64,000 nucleotides of DNA from Daphnia carinata (lineage: Eukaryota; Arthropoda; Branchiopoda; Diplostraca; Daphniidae): NCBI RefSeq assembly GCF_022539665.2, contig NC_081335.1, forward strand, positions 3,224,001 through 3,288,000, read 5' to 3'. Positions within the stretch are counted from its first letter, which is position 1. Every line of letters begins with the position of its first letter. Under the pieces are notes generated by a model. The model saw only the letters and a program-made list of their open reading frames with translations, made no database searches and was not told where the DNA came from. Positions 12,146 through 23,234 of this stretch are shown here, in pieces. Both the position numbers and the translations under genes were made by a program.

Positions 12146-13619
12146 AACCTTCCTACCGTATTTCCTGTTACAATGTTCGATGCCAAAGCCGACGCCGATG
12201 CACTTCATAAAGCAATTGCTGGTTTAGGCACTGACGAAGAATCTCTCACGACCATTCTTTGCCATCGAAGCAGTGATCAACGCGCAGCAATCAATCTAGC
12301 TTACAAGACAAGCTATCGCATGGTAGTTGCTAAATGAACTGTAGTTATCCCTGTTCTAAACATATACTTTTTGCACCATAGGACTTAGAATCGCAACTAA
12401 ACTCCGAGTTAAGTGGTTCATTTAGAGATGTAATGGTTGCCCTTTGCCTTCCGAAGGCGGAATTCATGGCGCGGGAAATGTACGAAGCAATGAGTGGAAT
12501 AGGAACTAGCGAAGGGAGGCTGATTGAAATACTTGGCAACGGAACTAACCAGGAGACGCGCGAAATGAGCGCCGCGTATCAACGATGTGCGTATCCTTCG
12601 TTTCCTCCTTTTTAATAGTTCGTTTTCTTAATTAAAAAAAGGAAATTCCTTAGTATACGGTCATCCCGTGCAAGATGACATAAAAGGTGATACTTCTGGT
12701 GACTTTGAATCGCTGCTTCTTTCACTGGTTCAGGTAAACGAGTACTAAACGAACCCTTGGCCTAACTTGCTTTCCTACAACAGAACAAAGATTAATTTCT
12801 TTTTTTTTTTTATTTGATCTTAGTGTCAAAGGGACGAGACGCAGAAGGCCGATGTGGCACAAGCTAAAGTAGACGCCCAGCGTTTGTTTGAAGCCGGTAT
12901 ACTATAACTTATGAAGACTTCCACCATTAGCTTATGCAGCTGTGAATTTTGATTTACCAACTACGTTGATATTATTGACTTTTTTTTATGTATCACATAT
13001 TTTCAAAAATTCAGGAGCGGCCAAACTGGGGACCGATGAAAAAGTTTTTTATTCTATTCTAACAACTCGTAGCTGGGCTCAATTACGTCAAATTATTGCC
13101 GAGTATGAGAGTATGCATGACCACTCTTTGGAAAGTGCCGTGACAAGCGAGTTTTCCGCCAACGCTCAACGGGGTATTTTAGAACTATGTAAGAGTCCCA
13201 GCTTAAAATTTCCCCAACGTCTCACTTGACTCATTTCACAAATTTTAATACAAACAGTGCAGTGTGTCCAAAATCGACCGGCATACCTCGCTGAGCGTTT
13301 GCACAAGGCTCTAAAAGGATTAGGCACCAACGAGTAAAGCTAACTTGATCTCACGAAAATTTTTATTAATTTTTTTAACTGAAAGTAATCATCGATTTTT
13401 CTTTTAGTCGCAACCTTATTCGTCTCATCGTCAGCCGCTGCGATGTTGATCTGGGCAATATTAAAAGGGAGTACGAAAAAAAATTCGGCACAAGTCTTCA
13501 AGCTGATGTTTCGGTATTGCTCTTTTATTATTGTACTATGAAAAACACTAAAATAACACGTGTTTTAGGATGATACGTCTGGTGACTATAAAAAAGCTCT
13601 TTTAACTCTTATTGGCTGA
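12146..13619 (+). CDS. Annexin, four repeats
   Basis: Calcium-dependent phospholipid-binding protein. Eight exons: 12146-12322, 12382-12586, 12654-12733, 12824-12896, 13015-13188, 13258-13333, 13408-13513, 13569-13619; 304 residues if translation starts at ATG 12173. Type-II calcium motifs are GLGTDE in repeat 1 and GLGTND in repeat 4. Repeat 2 has GIGTSE. Repeat 3 reads AAKLGTDE, with the first Gly of GxGT changed. The ending DDTSGDYKKALLTLIG is the usual annexin C terminus. Nine codons before the ATG (from 12146, NLPTVFPVT) are in frame and resemble the conserved PTV-P lead of arthropod annexins such as AnxB9, so the true N terminus probably comes from an upstream exon that I could not locate. 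Which of the arthropod annexin paralogues this is cannot be settled from sequence alone. Confidence 0.93.
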
Positions 13620-13879
13620 GAGCTAGAAAAATATTTGTGCACAGAAAACTGCTCTTCTATAAACTATAATTATATTCAAAATAAATTATATTGGAAGGTA
13701 ACATAAAAAAGTGATGGGCTCGAGCACTATCCGTTGTCAAACTGATTTAAAGTTGTCAACGCTACAACTTTTTCCGTTGCTTTAATACTTAACCCTTAAA
13801 GTTTTAGCTACTTAAAAAAAATTTCATTATTTACATCTTACTGTTATTTACACTCTTCTCTCACCTTCTGGACTTTATC

Positions 13880-14350
13880 AAGAACCGATCCTTAGACCCT
13901 TAGCATGCGCTGCCGATGCTGTTACATTGAGCCATGACTCACGTGTAGAGATTTTTATTTTCCATTGTATCTATGATATGGTCACCTTGTCTTGGATGTT
14001 TTTGAAGTCCAGCAGGTTCTGTTTATCTGTTCGAAATTAGGTAAGTTTCGTAGCTCAGTGGAAGAACGTGTGGCTATGATTCGTGTTATGCAGGGTTCGA
14101 TACTCAGCAAAAGTCTGTTGGTAACAGTATTTCAAAAAACAACTTGTTGCACTGAAGTTTCAATTCTACGATAGTATCATATATTGAAAACATCTTTATC
14201 TTGTAACATTCTACACAATATTTAAAAGTTAAATTTGTTTGTCCGCAAGTGGCAAGAAAAAAACAAATAAACAAAATATGTAACTCACAGCTCAACGGTT
14301 GAGCATTGACGCGGTATGCCGGAAGCCTAAGGTTCAATTCCTAGCATAGC
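13880..14350. repeat. tRNA-like triplet module A (degenerate)
   Basis: Three tRNA-like segments in fixed order: minus-strand 13880-13946, plus-strand 14043-14108 and plus-strand 14280-14350. Each retains box-A-like (GTAGCTCAGTGG, AGCTCAACGGTTGAGC) and box-B-like (GGGTTCGAT, GGTTCAATTCC) blocks. The same order and spacing recur at 17832-18250 and, reversed, at 27493-27914. A spacer phrase, CCGCAAGTG followed by an A-rich run, is shared between modules A and B. This copy has lost stem pairing in places and looks older. It directly precedes the left end of element unit 1. Confidence 0.65.
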
Positions 14351-14580
14351 CTTTAAATCTAAAAACAAATTAGATCTCATTACGGAGATTGTTCATTCGA
14401 ACTAAGCAACTTTCAAGAAAGTTCGTTCTCAGATTGATAAATTGGTATGTACAACTGCTAGAAAGTTGACAAAAGTAATTCAGAGAAGTAGAGGGAGAAC
14501 GTAAAAAAATAAACTTGTTTTTTCTGTTTATTTAAAAAAATTTATATATTGACATTCCTCCACACAAGTAATTAAATTTT

Positions 14581-17546
14581 GCAACTTTTTGAAAGGCAAA
14601 ATAACCCTTTCAAAAGTTGCCGTCAACCAAGGCAGGGGGAGACACTGCCTTGGTTGACCCACCGTGGAGATTACCCGGTGCTTGGCTAAGAGAAGCCGGA
14701 AGAAGAGCCGAAGAAATGGAACATTTTTACAGGAGCGATTAACCTTTAATTCGGATTTGTGGGTAGCTTCATAGCCCTCCGTGAGTACATCATCGGACCA
14801 TTAGGACCCCCACGTCCCCTTTCCGGCCAGAGCCCTCCAAACCTCGGTATATGTTGTTTTTAAATATACCGTACAGTAGGGGCATGACCCCTTACGGGGG
14901 CTTATTATGAGTCAAGGGGAAACAGGGCTACAGAAAGAAGGGAGCCCAAATATGCACTTCAATTTATCTATATGAAATACCATTTTGAAAGCTTATGTTA
15001 TTCTTTCCATGGGTAATTCCAATTGTGTTTCCAAACATCAGTTTAAATAAAATCCAGCCTCATTCTGCAACCTCATTTCCGATCTATTATGAAGATTTAC
15101 CTAAAAAGACAAAACAAAAGCAAATCAATACAAAACATTTTATTCGTGGAACTTACTTTAAACAGCCGCACATAATCCTTTTAGCGGTTTATAGTTGTTG
15201 TTTCCAAACGTCAGCTTTAAAAAATCCAGCCTCATTTGGAAATCTCATTTCCGATCTATTATGACTATTCACCTAAAAAGAAAAAACAAAAGAAAATTAA
15301 TACAAAACATCTTTGCTTGTGAACTTATTTTAAACAGTATTGTGTGCAATCCTTCTAAGGGTTCATACTTGAAACGCCTCTGACAGAGTTTCTAAGTGAA
15401 ATCCAAACACGACATAGTATGAACACCAATTATTTATGCTAGCAGACAACTTGATGTTCAGTAGAAGTGTTCTTTTCCAATATGGCTAATATCTATGGCA
15501 ATCCGTTTTACATAAAAAAAAAAAAAAAAAATGGCGGAAAAAAAATAAAAAATCGCACTTTTTTATTTTTTTCCGACACGTAGCCATCTACCGCTCAGAC
15601 TCGTTATTACTGGCGTAGGCAATTTCAGTCCATTGGATGCCATTCGCAGTTAGTTCAGTAGCGTGGATGGAGAATAACGCGTGGCTGGAGGAACAATTGG
15701 AAAATGGATAAGATAATACAACAAAAGGATGGTAAGTATAAACATTATTATATTGGTTTTCACTTATTAATTATTGTTTATTAGATCAAATTATGAAGCT
15801 GCAGGCCCAATTATTGGAACAACACAAAATATTAGATAACAGCAAAGCTAAGGATGGTAAGGCCTAATACATAATGATTCTATTTATTTGCTTTTATTCA
15901 TTTGTGTTTTGTAGCTCAAAGTTTGAGTCTACAAGCTCAGCTAGGGGAAAAGAACAAATTGGAACGGAACAGTTTCCAAACAGTGAAGGAGGTTTTTCCA
16001 AACTCAAACCTAACTGAACATGAGGATGAATTGGCATTAGGTGAACACAGTCAGGTACCTAAACTTTTCAAATAAGAATTCAAAATAAGTATAGAATTTT
16101 AACAAACAATTATTTATTGTTTAGTTATTCAGTCTACCACCTGACAGTGTGTTAAATTTAAATTCTGTTAGTGCTGCACAAAAAGAATCGTTAGTAATAA
16201 GCCCATGCAGTGAAGGAAGTGAACAATTGTGGGACTGTATTTGGGCCGAAAATGGGTGTGGTACGGAAACCAAGATATGGCACAAGTTCAACATGAAACA
16301 TGGATTAGGTACTTTTCGGTTTTATGTCTATTGAAAAAGTATTTTTAATGCTATTATTTTGCATTCACAGAATTTAATGGGGGATCAAATCAAGTCTGGA
16401 AGTGTTACAGGATGGAAGAGTCAGCCTACAGATGAAAAAACACTGAGAGTGCATTACCATTAAGGTATGAGGTAAAGTAATAGAGTATGCACATTGTCTA
16501 ATGAGAAGTACCATCTTGTGTTAATAAATCCAGTACAACAGCAATCCTTTATAGTTCTGTCACAGCTAGAAACCTCAAATAATTCTGCTTCTCTGTCTAA
16601 AGAACAACTTGTCCTTTACGTTCAGAGTGTTGGGGAAACTGGGTACTTAAATGGCCCTAAAGATGTTTTAATTTTGCTGCCATTGCAGAGATGAACATCA
16701 TACATGGACTCTTTAGGTATGAAAGGATTTTTCTTCAAATAGTTTTGAATTTATGACGAAGAATTTCTCCTCCTTTTTGCCAACCAGGTCTAATCTACCA
16801 AAAAAAATTTTATCCAATAGGAAAGGATTTTCATGTACTGAGAACACAACTATCAACAATGCAACATTGTACAGGTGCTAGTTTATCATTCAAGAGCCTT
16901 ATACAATGATGTTAATCTGCAATTTGTATGTCCTTCCCCAAGCTTCCACCAGAAGTTGAATCTATGAGTCATGTAAGTTACATGATCAACAGTTGATATG
17001 TTTAACGGTGTTGTTTTTCTTTTCTCAATATAGGTTAATAGTAACATTGGATCTGAAAAAATTCTTGGTTGGGGCAAGACACTGAATAAATTGTATTGAT
17101 TGGATGGATGACATGACATTTCTATACTTAATTCGGATTCCCCAGACGGTATTTGATATTAAAAAAATTGAAGTGCATATCTGGGCTCCCTTCTTTTCTG
17201 AAGCCCCGTTTCCCCTTGACTCGTAATAAGCCCGTAGGGGGTCATGCCCCTACTGTACGGTATATATAAAAACAACATATACCGAGGTTTGGAGGGCTCT
17301 GGCCGGAAAGGGGACGTGGGGTGCCGCTTAGTCCGATGATGTGTTCACGGAGGGCGATGTGGCTGCCCACAAATCCGAACTAAAGGTTAATCGCTCCTGT
17401 AAAAATGTTCCAAATCTTCAGCTCTTCTTCCGGCTTCTCTTAGCCAATCACCGGGTAATCTCCCCGGTGGGTCAACAAGGCAGTGTCTCCCCCTGCCTGG
17501 GTTGACGGCAACTTTTGAAAGGGCTATTGTGCCTTTTTAAAGTTGC
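14581..17546 (+). mobile_element. Unit 1 of an unclassified element with long hairpin-rich inverted ends
   Basis: The unit is bounded by two inverted copies of a sequence of about 380 bases: 14581-14966, and 17168-17546 in reverse. The end sequence starts GCAACTTTT and is a series of short hairpins, for example GCAACTTT..AAAGTTGC, GTCAAC..GTTGAC around CTGCC, CACCG..CGGTG, CGGTATAT..ATATACCG and GTAGGGGC..CCCCTAC. TAATT occurs just outside both ends and may be a target duplication. The interior holds a small spliced gene model (15704-16435) and further short open stretches at 16494-16694, but no recognisable transposase. It is probably a non-autonomous or unrecognised DNA transposon. Confidence 0.7.
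15704..16435 (+). CDS. Spliced gene model inside unit 1, function unknown
   Basis: Five exons join with GT..AG borders and consistent phase: 15704-15731, 15785-15856, 15915-16054, 16135-16308, 16371-16435, giving about 160 residues. Residues 1-50 are Gln/Leu-rich and could form a coiled coil (KLQAQLLEQHKIL and SLQAQLGEKNKLE). The C-terminal half has spaced Cys, His and Trp (WDCIWAENGCG, WHKFNMKHGL, VWKCYRME), which could bind a metal, though it does not fit the classic C2H2 spacing. I do not recognise the family. The same exons occur in unit 2 (mirror image), partly in unit 3, and unit 4 is diverged. Further exons downstream (16494-16694, about 17034-17099) may belong to another isoform. Confidence 0.4.
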
Positions 17547-17831
17547 AAAAATAATTGTAATGTGCAGAGAATTGTCAATAAATTTTTTTTTTAATTAAAT
17601 TTTTTTGCAAAATTTGTTTCCTCCATTGTCTGTGTTCACACATTACATTTATCAATTTTTTTTTTATTCAGCTTGCGCAATTCAATTTTATTGTTTTTGC
17701 CACCGTTGTATCGTTTATCTGTAAGTATTCAATTATTATTTATTACACTTTTTGAATTCATGAACTTAGACAAGGAACAACGTGTAATACCTTGATATTT
17801 TCTGAAATAATTTTGTATTTGTATATTGTTT

Positions 17832-18250
17832 TACTGGCACGGGAATCGATCCTCAGACATTCAGCGTGCAAGGCCGATGCTCTAACATTGAGCCACGAGA
17901 TATATATAAAATTTTTATTATCGCATATCATATGTTATCGTCTAGGATGTTTATGCAGTCTTTCACAACTATATGTTTATCTTTGTATTGCTTTTATAAT
18001 GTCCATAGCTCTGTGGTAGAGCATTCAGCTGCGATAACTGTTACCCTGGGTTCAAACCTTACTAGATGTAAAAAAAACTACATCTAAATGGAGAAAATAA
18101 TATTGCAGTATTGCATTTCAGTTTTATTCAAAGTGTAAATGCAAGTCCGCAAGTGACTAGAAAAAAGCCAACTTGACATCATATGATTCATGGCTCATTG
18201 GTAAAGCATCGGCGCGGAATGCCGAACATCTAGGGTTCGATCCCTTGATA
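17832..18250. repeat. tRNA-like triplet module B, centre of the palindrome
   Basis: Minus-strand segment 17832-17902, plus-strand 17999-18065 and plus-strand 18183-18250. The first folds with a GCTC..GAGC D arm and a five-pair anticodon stem (TCGGC..GCTGA) around a seven-base loop CTTGCAC, which would read TGC (Ala). The third has a perfect TCGGC..GCCGA anticodon stem and a GGTTCGATCCC T-arm. The second has clear box A and box B but a poorly paired anticodon arm. None has a fully paired acceptor stem, so these are tRNA-derived sequences rather than confident tRNA genes. Confidence 0.65.
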
Positions 18251-18461
18251 ATAATTGAATGCTTACAGATAAACTATGCTTACAGGAAACAATGCTTACC
18301 ATCAAACGTGGCATAAACAATAAAGGAGAATTGAGAAAGCTAAATAAAAAAAAGATGATAAATGTAATGTGTGAACACAGACAATGGAGGAAACAAATTT
18401 TGCAAAAAAATTTTATAAAAAAAAATTTATTGACAATTCTCTGCACATTACAATTATTTTT

Positions 18462-21298
18462 GCAACTTTAAAAAGGCACAATATCCCTTTCAAAAGTTGC
18501 CGTCAACCCAGGCAGGGGGAGACACTGCCTTGTTGACCCACCGGGGAGATTACCCGGTGATTGGCTAAGAGAAGCCGGAAGAAGAGCTGAAGATTTGGAA
18601 CATTTTTACAGGAGCGATTAACCTTTAGTTCGGATTTGTGGGTAGCCACATCGCCCTCCGTGAACACATCATCGGACTAAGCGGCACCCCACGTCCCCTT
18701 TCCGGCCAGAGCCCTCCAAACCTCGGTATATGTTGTTTTTATATATACCGTACAGTAGGGGCATGACCCCCTACGGGCTTATTACGAGTCAAGGGGAAAC
18801 GGGGCTTCAGAAAAGAAGGGAGCCCAGATATGCACTTCAATTTTTTTAATATCAAATACCGTCTGGGGAATCCGAATTAAGTATAGAAATGTCATGTCAT
18901 CCATCCAATCAATACAATTTATTCAGTGTCTTGCCCCAACCAAGAATTTTTTCAGATCCAATGTTACTATTAACATATATTGAGAAAAGAAAAACAACAC
19001 CGTTAAACATATCAACTGTTGATCATGTAACTTACATGACTCATAGATTCAACTTCTGGTGGAAGCTTGGGGAAGGACATACAAATTGCAGATTAACATC
19101 ATTGTATAAGGCTCTTGAATGATAAACTAGCACCTGTACAATGTTGCATTGTTGATAGTTGTGTTCCCAGTACATGAAAATCCTTTCCTATTGGATAAAA
19201 TTTTTTTTGGTAGATTAGACCTGGTTGGCAAAAAGGAGGAGAAATTCTTCGTCATAAATTCAAAATTATTTGAAGAAAAATCCTTTCATACCTAAAGAGT
19301 CCATGTATGATGTTCATCTCTGCAATGGCAGCAAAATTAAAACATCTTTAGGGCCATTTAAGTACCCAGTTTCCCCAACACTCTGAACGTAAAGGACAAG
19401 TTGTTCTTTAGACAGAGAAGCAGAATTATTTGAGGTTTCTAGCTGTGACAGAACTATAAAGGATTGCTGTTGTACTGGATTTATTAACACAAGATGGTAC
19501 TTCTCATTAGACAATGTGCATACTCTATTACTTTACCTCATACCTTAATGGTAATGCACTCTCAGTGTTTTTTCATCTGTAGGCTGACTCTTCCATCCTG
19601 TAACACTTCCAGACTTGATTTGATCCCCCATTAAATTCTGTGAATGCAAAATAATAGCATTAAAAATACTTTTTCAATAAACATAAAACCGAAAAGTACC
19701 TAATCCATGTTTCATGTTGAACTTGTGCCATATCTTGGTTTCCGTACCACACCCATTTTCGGCCCAAATACAGTCCCACAATTGTTCACTTCCTTCACTG
19801 CATGGGCTTATTACTAACGATTCTTTTTGTGCAGCACTAACAGAATTTAAATTTAACACACTGTCAGGTGGTAGACTGAATAACTAAACAATAAATAATT
19901 GTTTGTTAAAATTCTATACTTATTTTGAATTCTTATTTGAAAAGTTTAGGTACCTGACTGTGTTCACCTAATGCCAATTCATCCTCATGTTCAGTTAGGT
20001 TTGAGTTTGGAAAAACCTCCTTCACTGTTTGGAAACTGTTCCGTTCCAATTTGTTCTTTTCCCCTAGCTGAGCTTGTAGACTCAAATTTGAGCTACAAAA
20101 CACAAATGAATAAAAGCAAATAAATAGAATCACTATGTATTAGGCCTTACCATCCTTAGCTTTGCTGTTATCTAATATTTTGTGTTGTTCCAATAATTGG
20201 GCCTGCAGCTTCATAATTTGATCTAATAAACAATAATTAATAAGTGAAAACCAATATAATAATGTTTATACTTACCATCCTTTTGTTGTATTATCTTATC
20301 CATTTTCCAATTGTTCCTCCAGCCACGCGTTATTCTCCATCCACGCTACTGAACTAACTGCGAATGGCATCCAATGGACTGAAATTGCCTACGCCAGTAA
20401 TAACGAGTCTGAGCGGTAGATGGCTACGTGTCGGAAAAAAAGAAAAAAGTGCGATTTTTTATTTTTTTTCCGCCATTTTTTTTTTTTTTTTTATGTAAAA
20501 CGGATTGCCATAGATATTAGCCATATTGGAAAAGAACACTTCTACTGAACATCAAGTTGTCTGCTAGCATAAATAATTGGTGTTCATACTATGTCGTGTT
20601 TGGATTTCACTTAGAAACTCTGTCAGAGGCGTTTCAAGTATGAACCCTTAGAAGGATTGCACACAATACTGTTTAAAATAAGTTCACAAGCAAAGATGTT
20701 TTGTATTAATTTTCTTTTGTTTTTTCTTTTTAGGTGAATAGTCATAATAGATCGGAAATGAGATTTCCAAATGAGGCTGGATTTTTTTAAGCTGACGTTT
20801 GGAAACAACAACTATAAACCGCTAAAAGGATTATGTGCGGCTGTTTAAAGTAAGTTCCACGAATAAAATGTTTTGTATTGATTTGCTTTTGTTTTGTCTG
20901 TTTAGGTAAATCTTCATAATAGATCGGAAATGAGGTTGCAGAATGAGGCTGGATTTTATTTAAACTGACGTTTGGAAACACGATTGGAATTACCCATGGA
21001 AAGAATAACATAAGCTTTCAAAATGGTATTTCATATAGATAAATTGAAGTGCATATTTGGGCTCCCTTCTTTCTGTAGCCCCGTTTCCCCTTGACTCATA
21101 ATAAGCCCCCGTAAGGGGTCATGCCCCTACTGTACGGTATATTTAAAAACAACATATACCGAGGTTTGGAGGGCTTTGGCCGGAAAGGGGACGTGGGGGT
21201 CCTAATGGTCCGATGATGTACTCACGGAGGGCTATGAAGCTACCCACAAATCCGAATTAAAGGTTAATCGCTCCAGTAAAAATGTTCCAAATCTTCGG
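18462..21298 (-). mobile_element. Unit 2 of the same element, mirror copy of unit 1
   Basis: Reverse-complement copy of unit 1. Its inner end is 18462-18845 and its outer end 21042-21298, truncated just after CTTCGGC, before the terminal hairpins. Interior sequence matches unit 1 almost base for base, including the poly-T/poly-A tracts near 20480. Downstream of the break the sequence is unrelated (CCAGCCATGATG..). The truncated outer end means this unit lacks one complete inverted end. Confidence 0.72.
19573..20303 (-). CDS. Mirror copy of the unit 1 gene model
   Basis: The minus strand repeats the five-exon model of unit 1, from an ATG at 20303 to a TGA at 19573-19575. Exons read the same residues, and I saw no disabling change in the portions compared. 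One change is visible in the third exon start: the frame phrase GTTTGAG of unit 1 appears as ATTTGAG here. Function is unknown, as for the unit 1 copy. Confidence 0.38.
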
Positions 21299-21684
21299 CC
21301 AGCCATGATGAACAATTTGTTGTTGAGACATGATGAACCCGAGGCCTCTCACACAATTTTGTTATCTAGGTGAGCAACGCACTGTTCATTGGGAAACGCT
21401 GTGATTCTCTTGAGGCTTTATAACGTTGAAAGTTCGATGACAATTATTTTTGGAAAAAACCATATCTTTATTGCTTAACGAAACAAATATGATGGGGCTA
21501 TCCGATGGTTTTATTTCCATAGCCAATTTAAATTTTTCTGGTAACTTGTTTGGCTTTGACGGGCACTGGTTAATTGCTTTAAAAATGTGTTCGATTTAAT
21601 ACTGTTCTAAAATAAATAAAATGGGTTATTTTATTTTTGTTATTTACATTTATAAAAATAATTTAAAAAATTTTGAAGCAATGG

Positions 21685-21765
21685 CGTCTATAAGAACCGA
21701 ACACGGACAGTCGACGTATGATCTCAGTGCTATACCACAGCGCCCTACCACAGCGCGACACCACT
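21685..21765 (-). repeat. tRNA-like fragment
   Basis: On the minus strand a box-A-like TGTGGTATAGCACTGAG is followed by a box-B-like GTGTTCGGTTC. No acceptor stem pairing was found. It is probably a tRNA-derived SINE head or a degraded tRNA pseudogene at the edge of the repeat island. Confidence 0.35.
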
Positions 21766-21825
21766 ATTAGTCACATATTATATAGTTCTGGTATCAGAAC
21801 GAAGGTCGATGAAAAATAAATTTGT

Positions 21826-22060
21826 TTGAGATGTGCGGTCCTGGCACAGTGGTTACCACCTTCGCTTCGCATTCTGAAGGCCCCGGGTTCAAGTCCCGAC
21901 ACCGCCAATTTCCCCCCCTCCCTTTCCCTCCAAATCTTCATTCAAGATACGCAAGCTTCTACAACAGATGAAGACGCAAGATTCAAGAAAGAAAAAAAGA
22001 AGAGAGAAAACAAGAAGAAAGAAAAAAGGAAGAGAGAAAAGAAAAAAGAAGAGCCATGCC
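21826..22060 (+). repeat. tRNA-headed SINE-like sequence
   Basis: Begins with a tRNA-like head (about 21832-21906): box A TGGCACAGTGG, box B GGGTTCAAGTCC, and partial acceptor pairing GCGGT..ACCGC. The possible anticodon loop GCATTCT lacks the invariant T33, so this is not a functional tRNA. A pyrimidine run and then a GAAA-rich tail (about 21988-22060) follow, as in tRNA-derived SINEs. Next to it, two near-tandem AGCCTT(G/A)CCAGGCTAAAA blocks lie at about 22096-22139. Confidence 0.45.
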
Positions 22061-22504
22061 TACTATAAAGGGGCTAAATGGCACACCAAAAAAAGCCTTG
22101 CCAGGCTAAAATTGGCAAAAATAGCCTTACCAGGCTAAAAATCGATCTGTAGTACTGTTCACTACCTTGAAGATCGAACCACAAAAGCTGAAAGGTAGAG
22201 AAGAGGTGATCGTTGAACGTAGGCTGTTCGTTAGCCTCCCCACGGCCTGAAAGACGGCTCGTGGATGCAGGCAGCTTATCATCGGGATATGTGACCCAAT
22301 TCGCTACCCGTAAGTTTTTGTTGTTAGTGTTGCCAAGTTTTGTTGGGGCATGAAAGAGGTTGGCATGAAAGAGGTTTTGTAAGTAGCTATGTACAGTAGT
22401 GCATATAGTTATAAGTATATATAAGTAGCTGCAATAGAGAATGTTTGGTAATATTATTTATTGGCGAGGCAGAGAACAAGCTATATATAAGCTATATAAC
22501 AATA

Positions 22505-23160
22505 TAACAAGCTATATATAAGCTGGACCCGAGTTCGAATCTAGCCTCAGTCATTTCTTTTTTCCCTTTCCTACCGTAAGCTGGTTCGCGCGGCGCTAGT
22601 TCCACTGTTTTTCCCACACATTTCAATTCTGCATTCGTTACAGTGGAAAGTGGAGCTCGGTTTGGGGTATTACGCCCCTCTGGCAATGCAGTTTTAGGCG
22701 CTGGAGGTATTGCGCGCTGACAGGCCGTTATTATAGTATGCCATGAAAGTAACAGGGATTTTTCTGGGGATTTTATTTTTTTAAAATAGGGATTTATGTC
22801 CCCAGTCTGGCAACGTTCTAGGGATACCACTTTGCGGAAAGTGGAAACACTGATTAGATGCCATTCGCAGTTAGTTGAGTACATGGCTTACTATAATCAC
22901 GGCCAGCAAACGCGCAATACCCCCTGCGCCTAAAACGAAATTGCCAGAGGGGTCTAATACCCCCAGTCCACTTTCCACTGTTTGGTAACTAACAAAGAAT
23001 TGAAATGAGTGGGAAAAACAATGGAAAGTGGAACCTAGCGCCGCGCGTGGCCAGTTTACTATAGGAAAGGAGAAAAAAGAAAGACTTATGCTGGATTCGA
23101 ACACGGGTCTCCCGCATTCCAACTGAAAGTTCTACCCATTACACCAAAGTTTTGATAGTT
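22505..23160. repeat. Head-to-head pair of SINE-like copies
   Basis: The plus-strand copy (about 22505-22745) and the minus-strand copy (about 23160-22880) share, in order, a box-B-like GTTCGAATC, a pyrimidine stretch, GCGCGGCGCTAG, TTCCACT, GTTTTTCCCAC, TCAATTCT, GGGGTATTA, CCTCTGGCAAT, TTTTAGGCGC, GGTATTGCGCG and GGCCGT(G/T)ATTATAGTA. The minus copy starts with a tRNA-like head, TGGTGTAATGGGTAGAAC. A third, 5'-truncated copy lies at 23235-23348. The 5' part of the plus copy is poorly preserved. Confidence 0.55.
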
Positions 23161-23234
23161 AAATTGCTACCGGGGCACTAGTAATCCGCCTCCTTTACCA
23201 TTCAGTGGCAAAAGTCGGGGAAATCGGAATGGGT

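Larger units (their letters stand above)
14706..21298. repeat. Large near-perfect palindrome (inverted duplication, arms about 2.9 kb)
   Basis: Sequence from about 14706 to 17661 reappears as its reverse complement from 21298 back to about 18358. Translated stretches are identical between arms, for example the frames at 16494-16694 and 19314-19514. Variants are mirrored: the outermost ends (14.7 and 21.2 kb) share differences, such as the phrase GGACCATTAGGACC, that the two inner ends lack. That pattern fits duplication of one unit by inversion rather than two independent insertions. Similarity continues weakly to about 17740 and 18250. The central loop is tRNA-like module B. The right arm stops inside its outer end near 21298, about 120 bases short. 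Confidence 0.85.

Noticed and set aside
14581-14966. Known snRNA (U1, U4, U5, U6) or hammerhead ribozyme in the hairpin-rich end
   Set aside because: Hairpins are present, but the sequence does not match these RNAs as I know them, and the CTGATGA..GAAA core of a hammerhead is lacking.
13880-18250. Mitochondrial DNA insertion carrying a tRNA cluster
   Set aside because: The spacing is wide, strands alternate, no mitochondrial protein or rRNA sequence is present, and the triplet recurs with the element ends.
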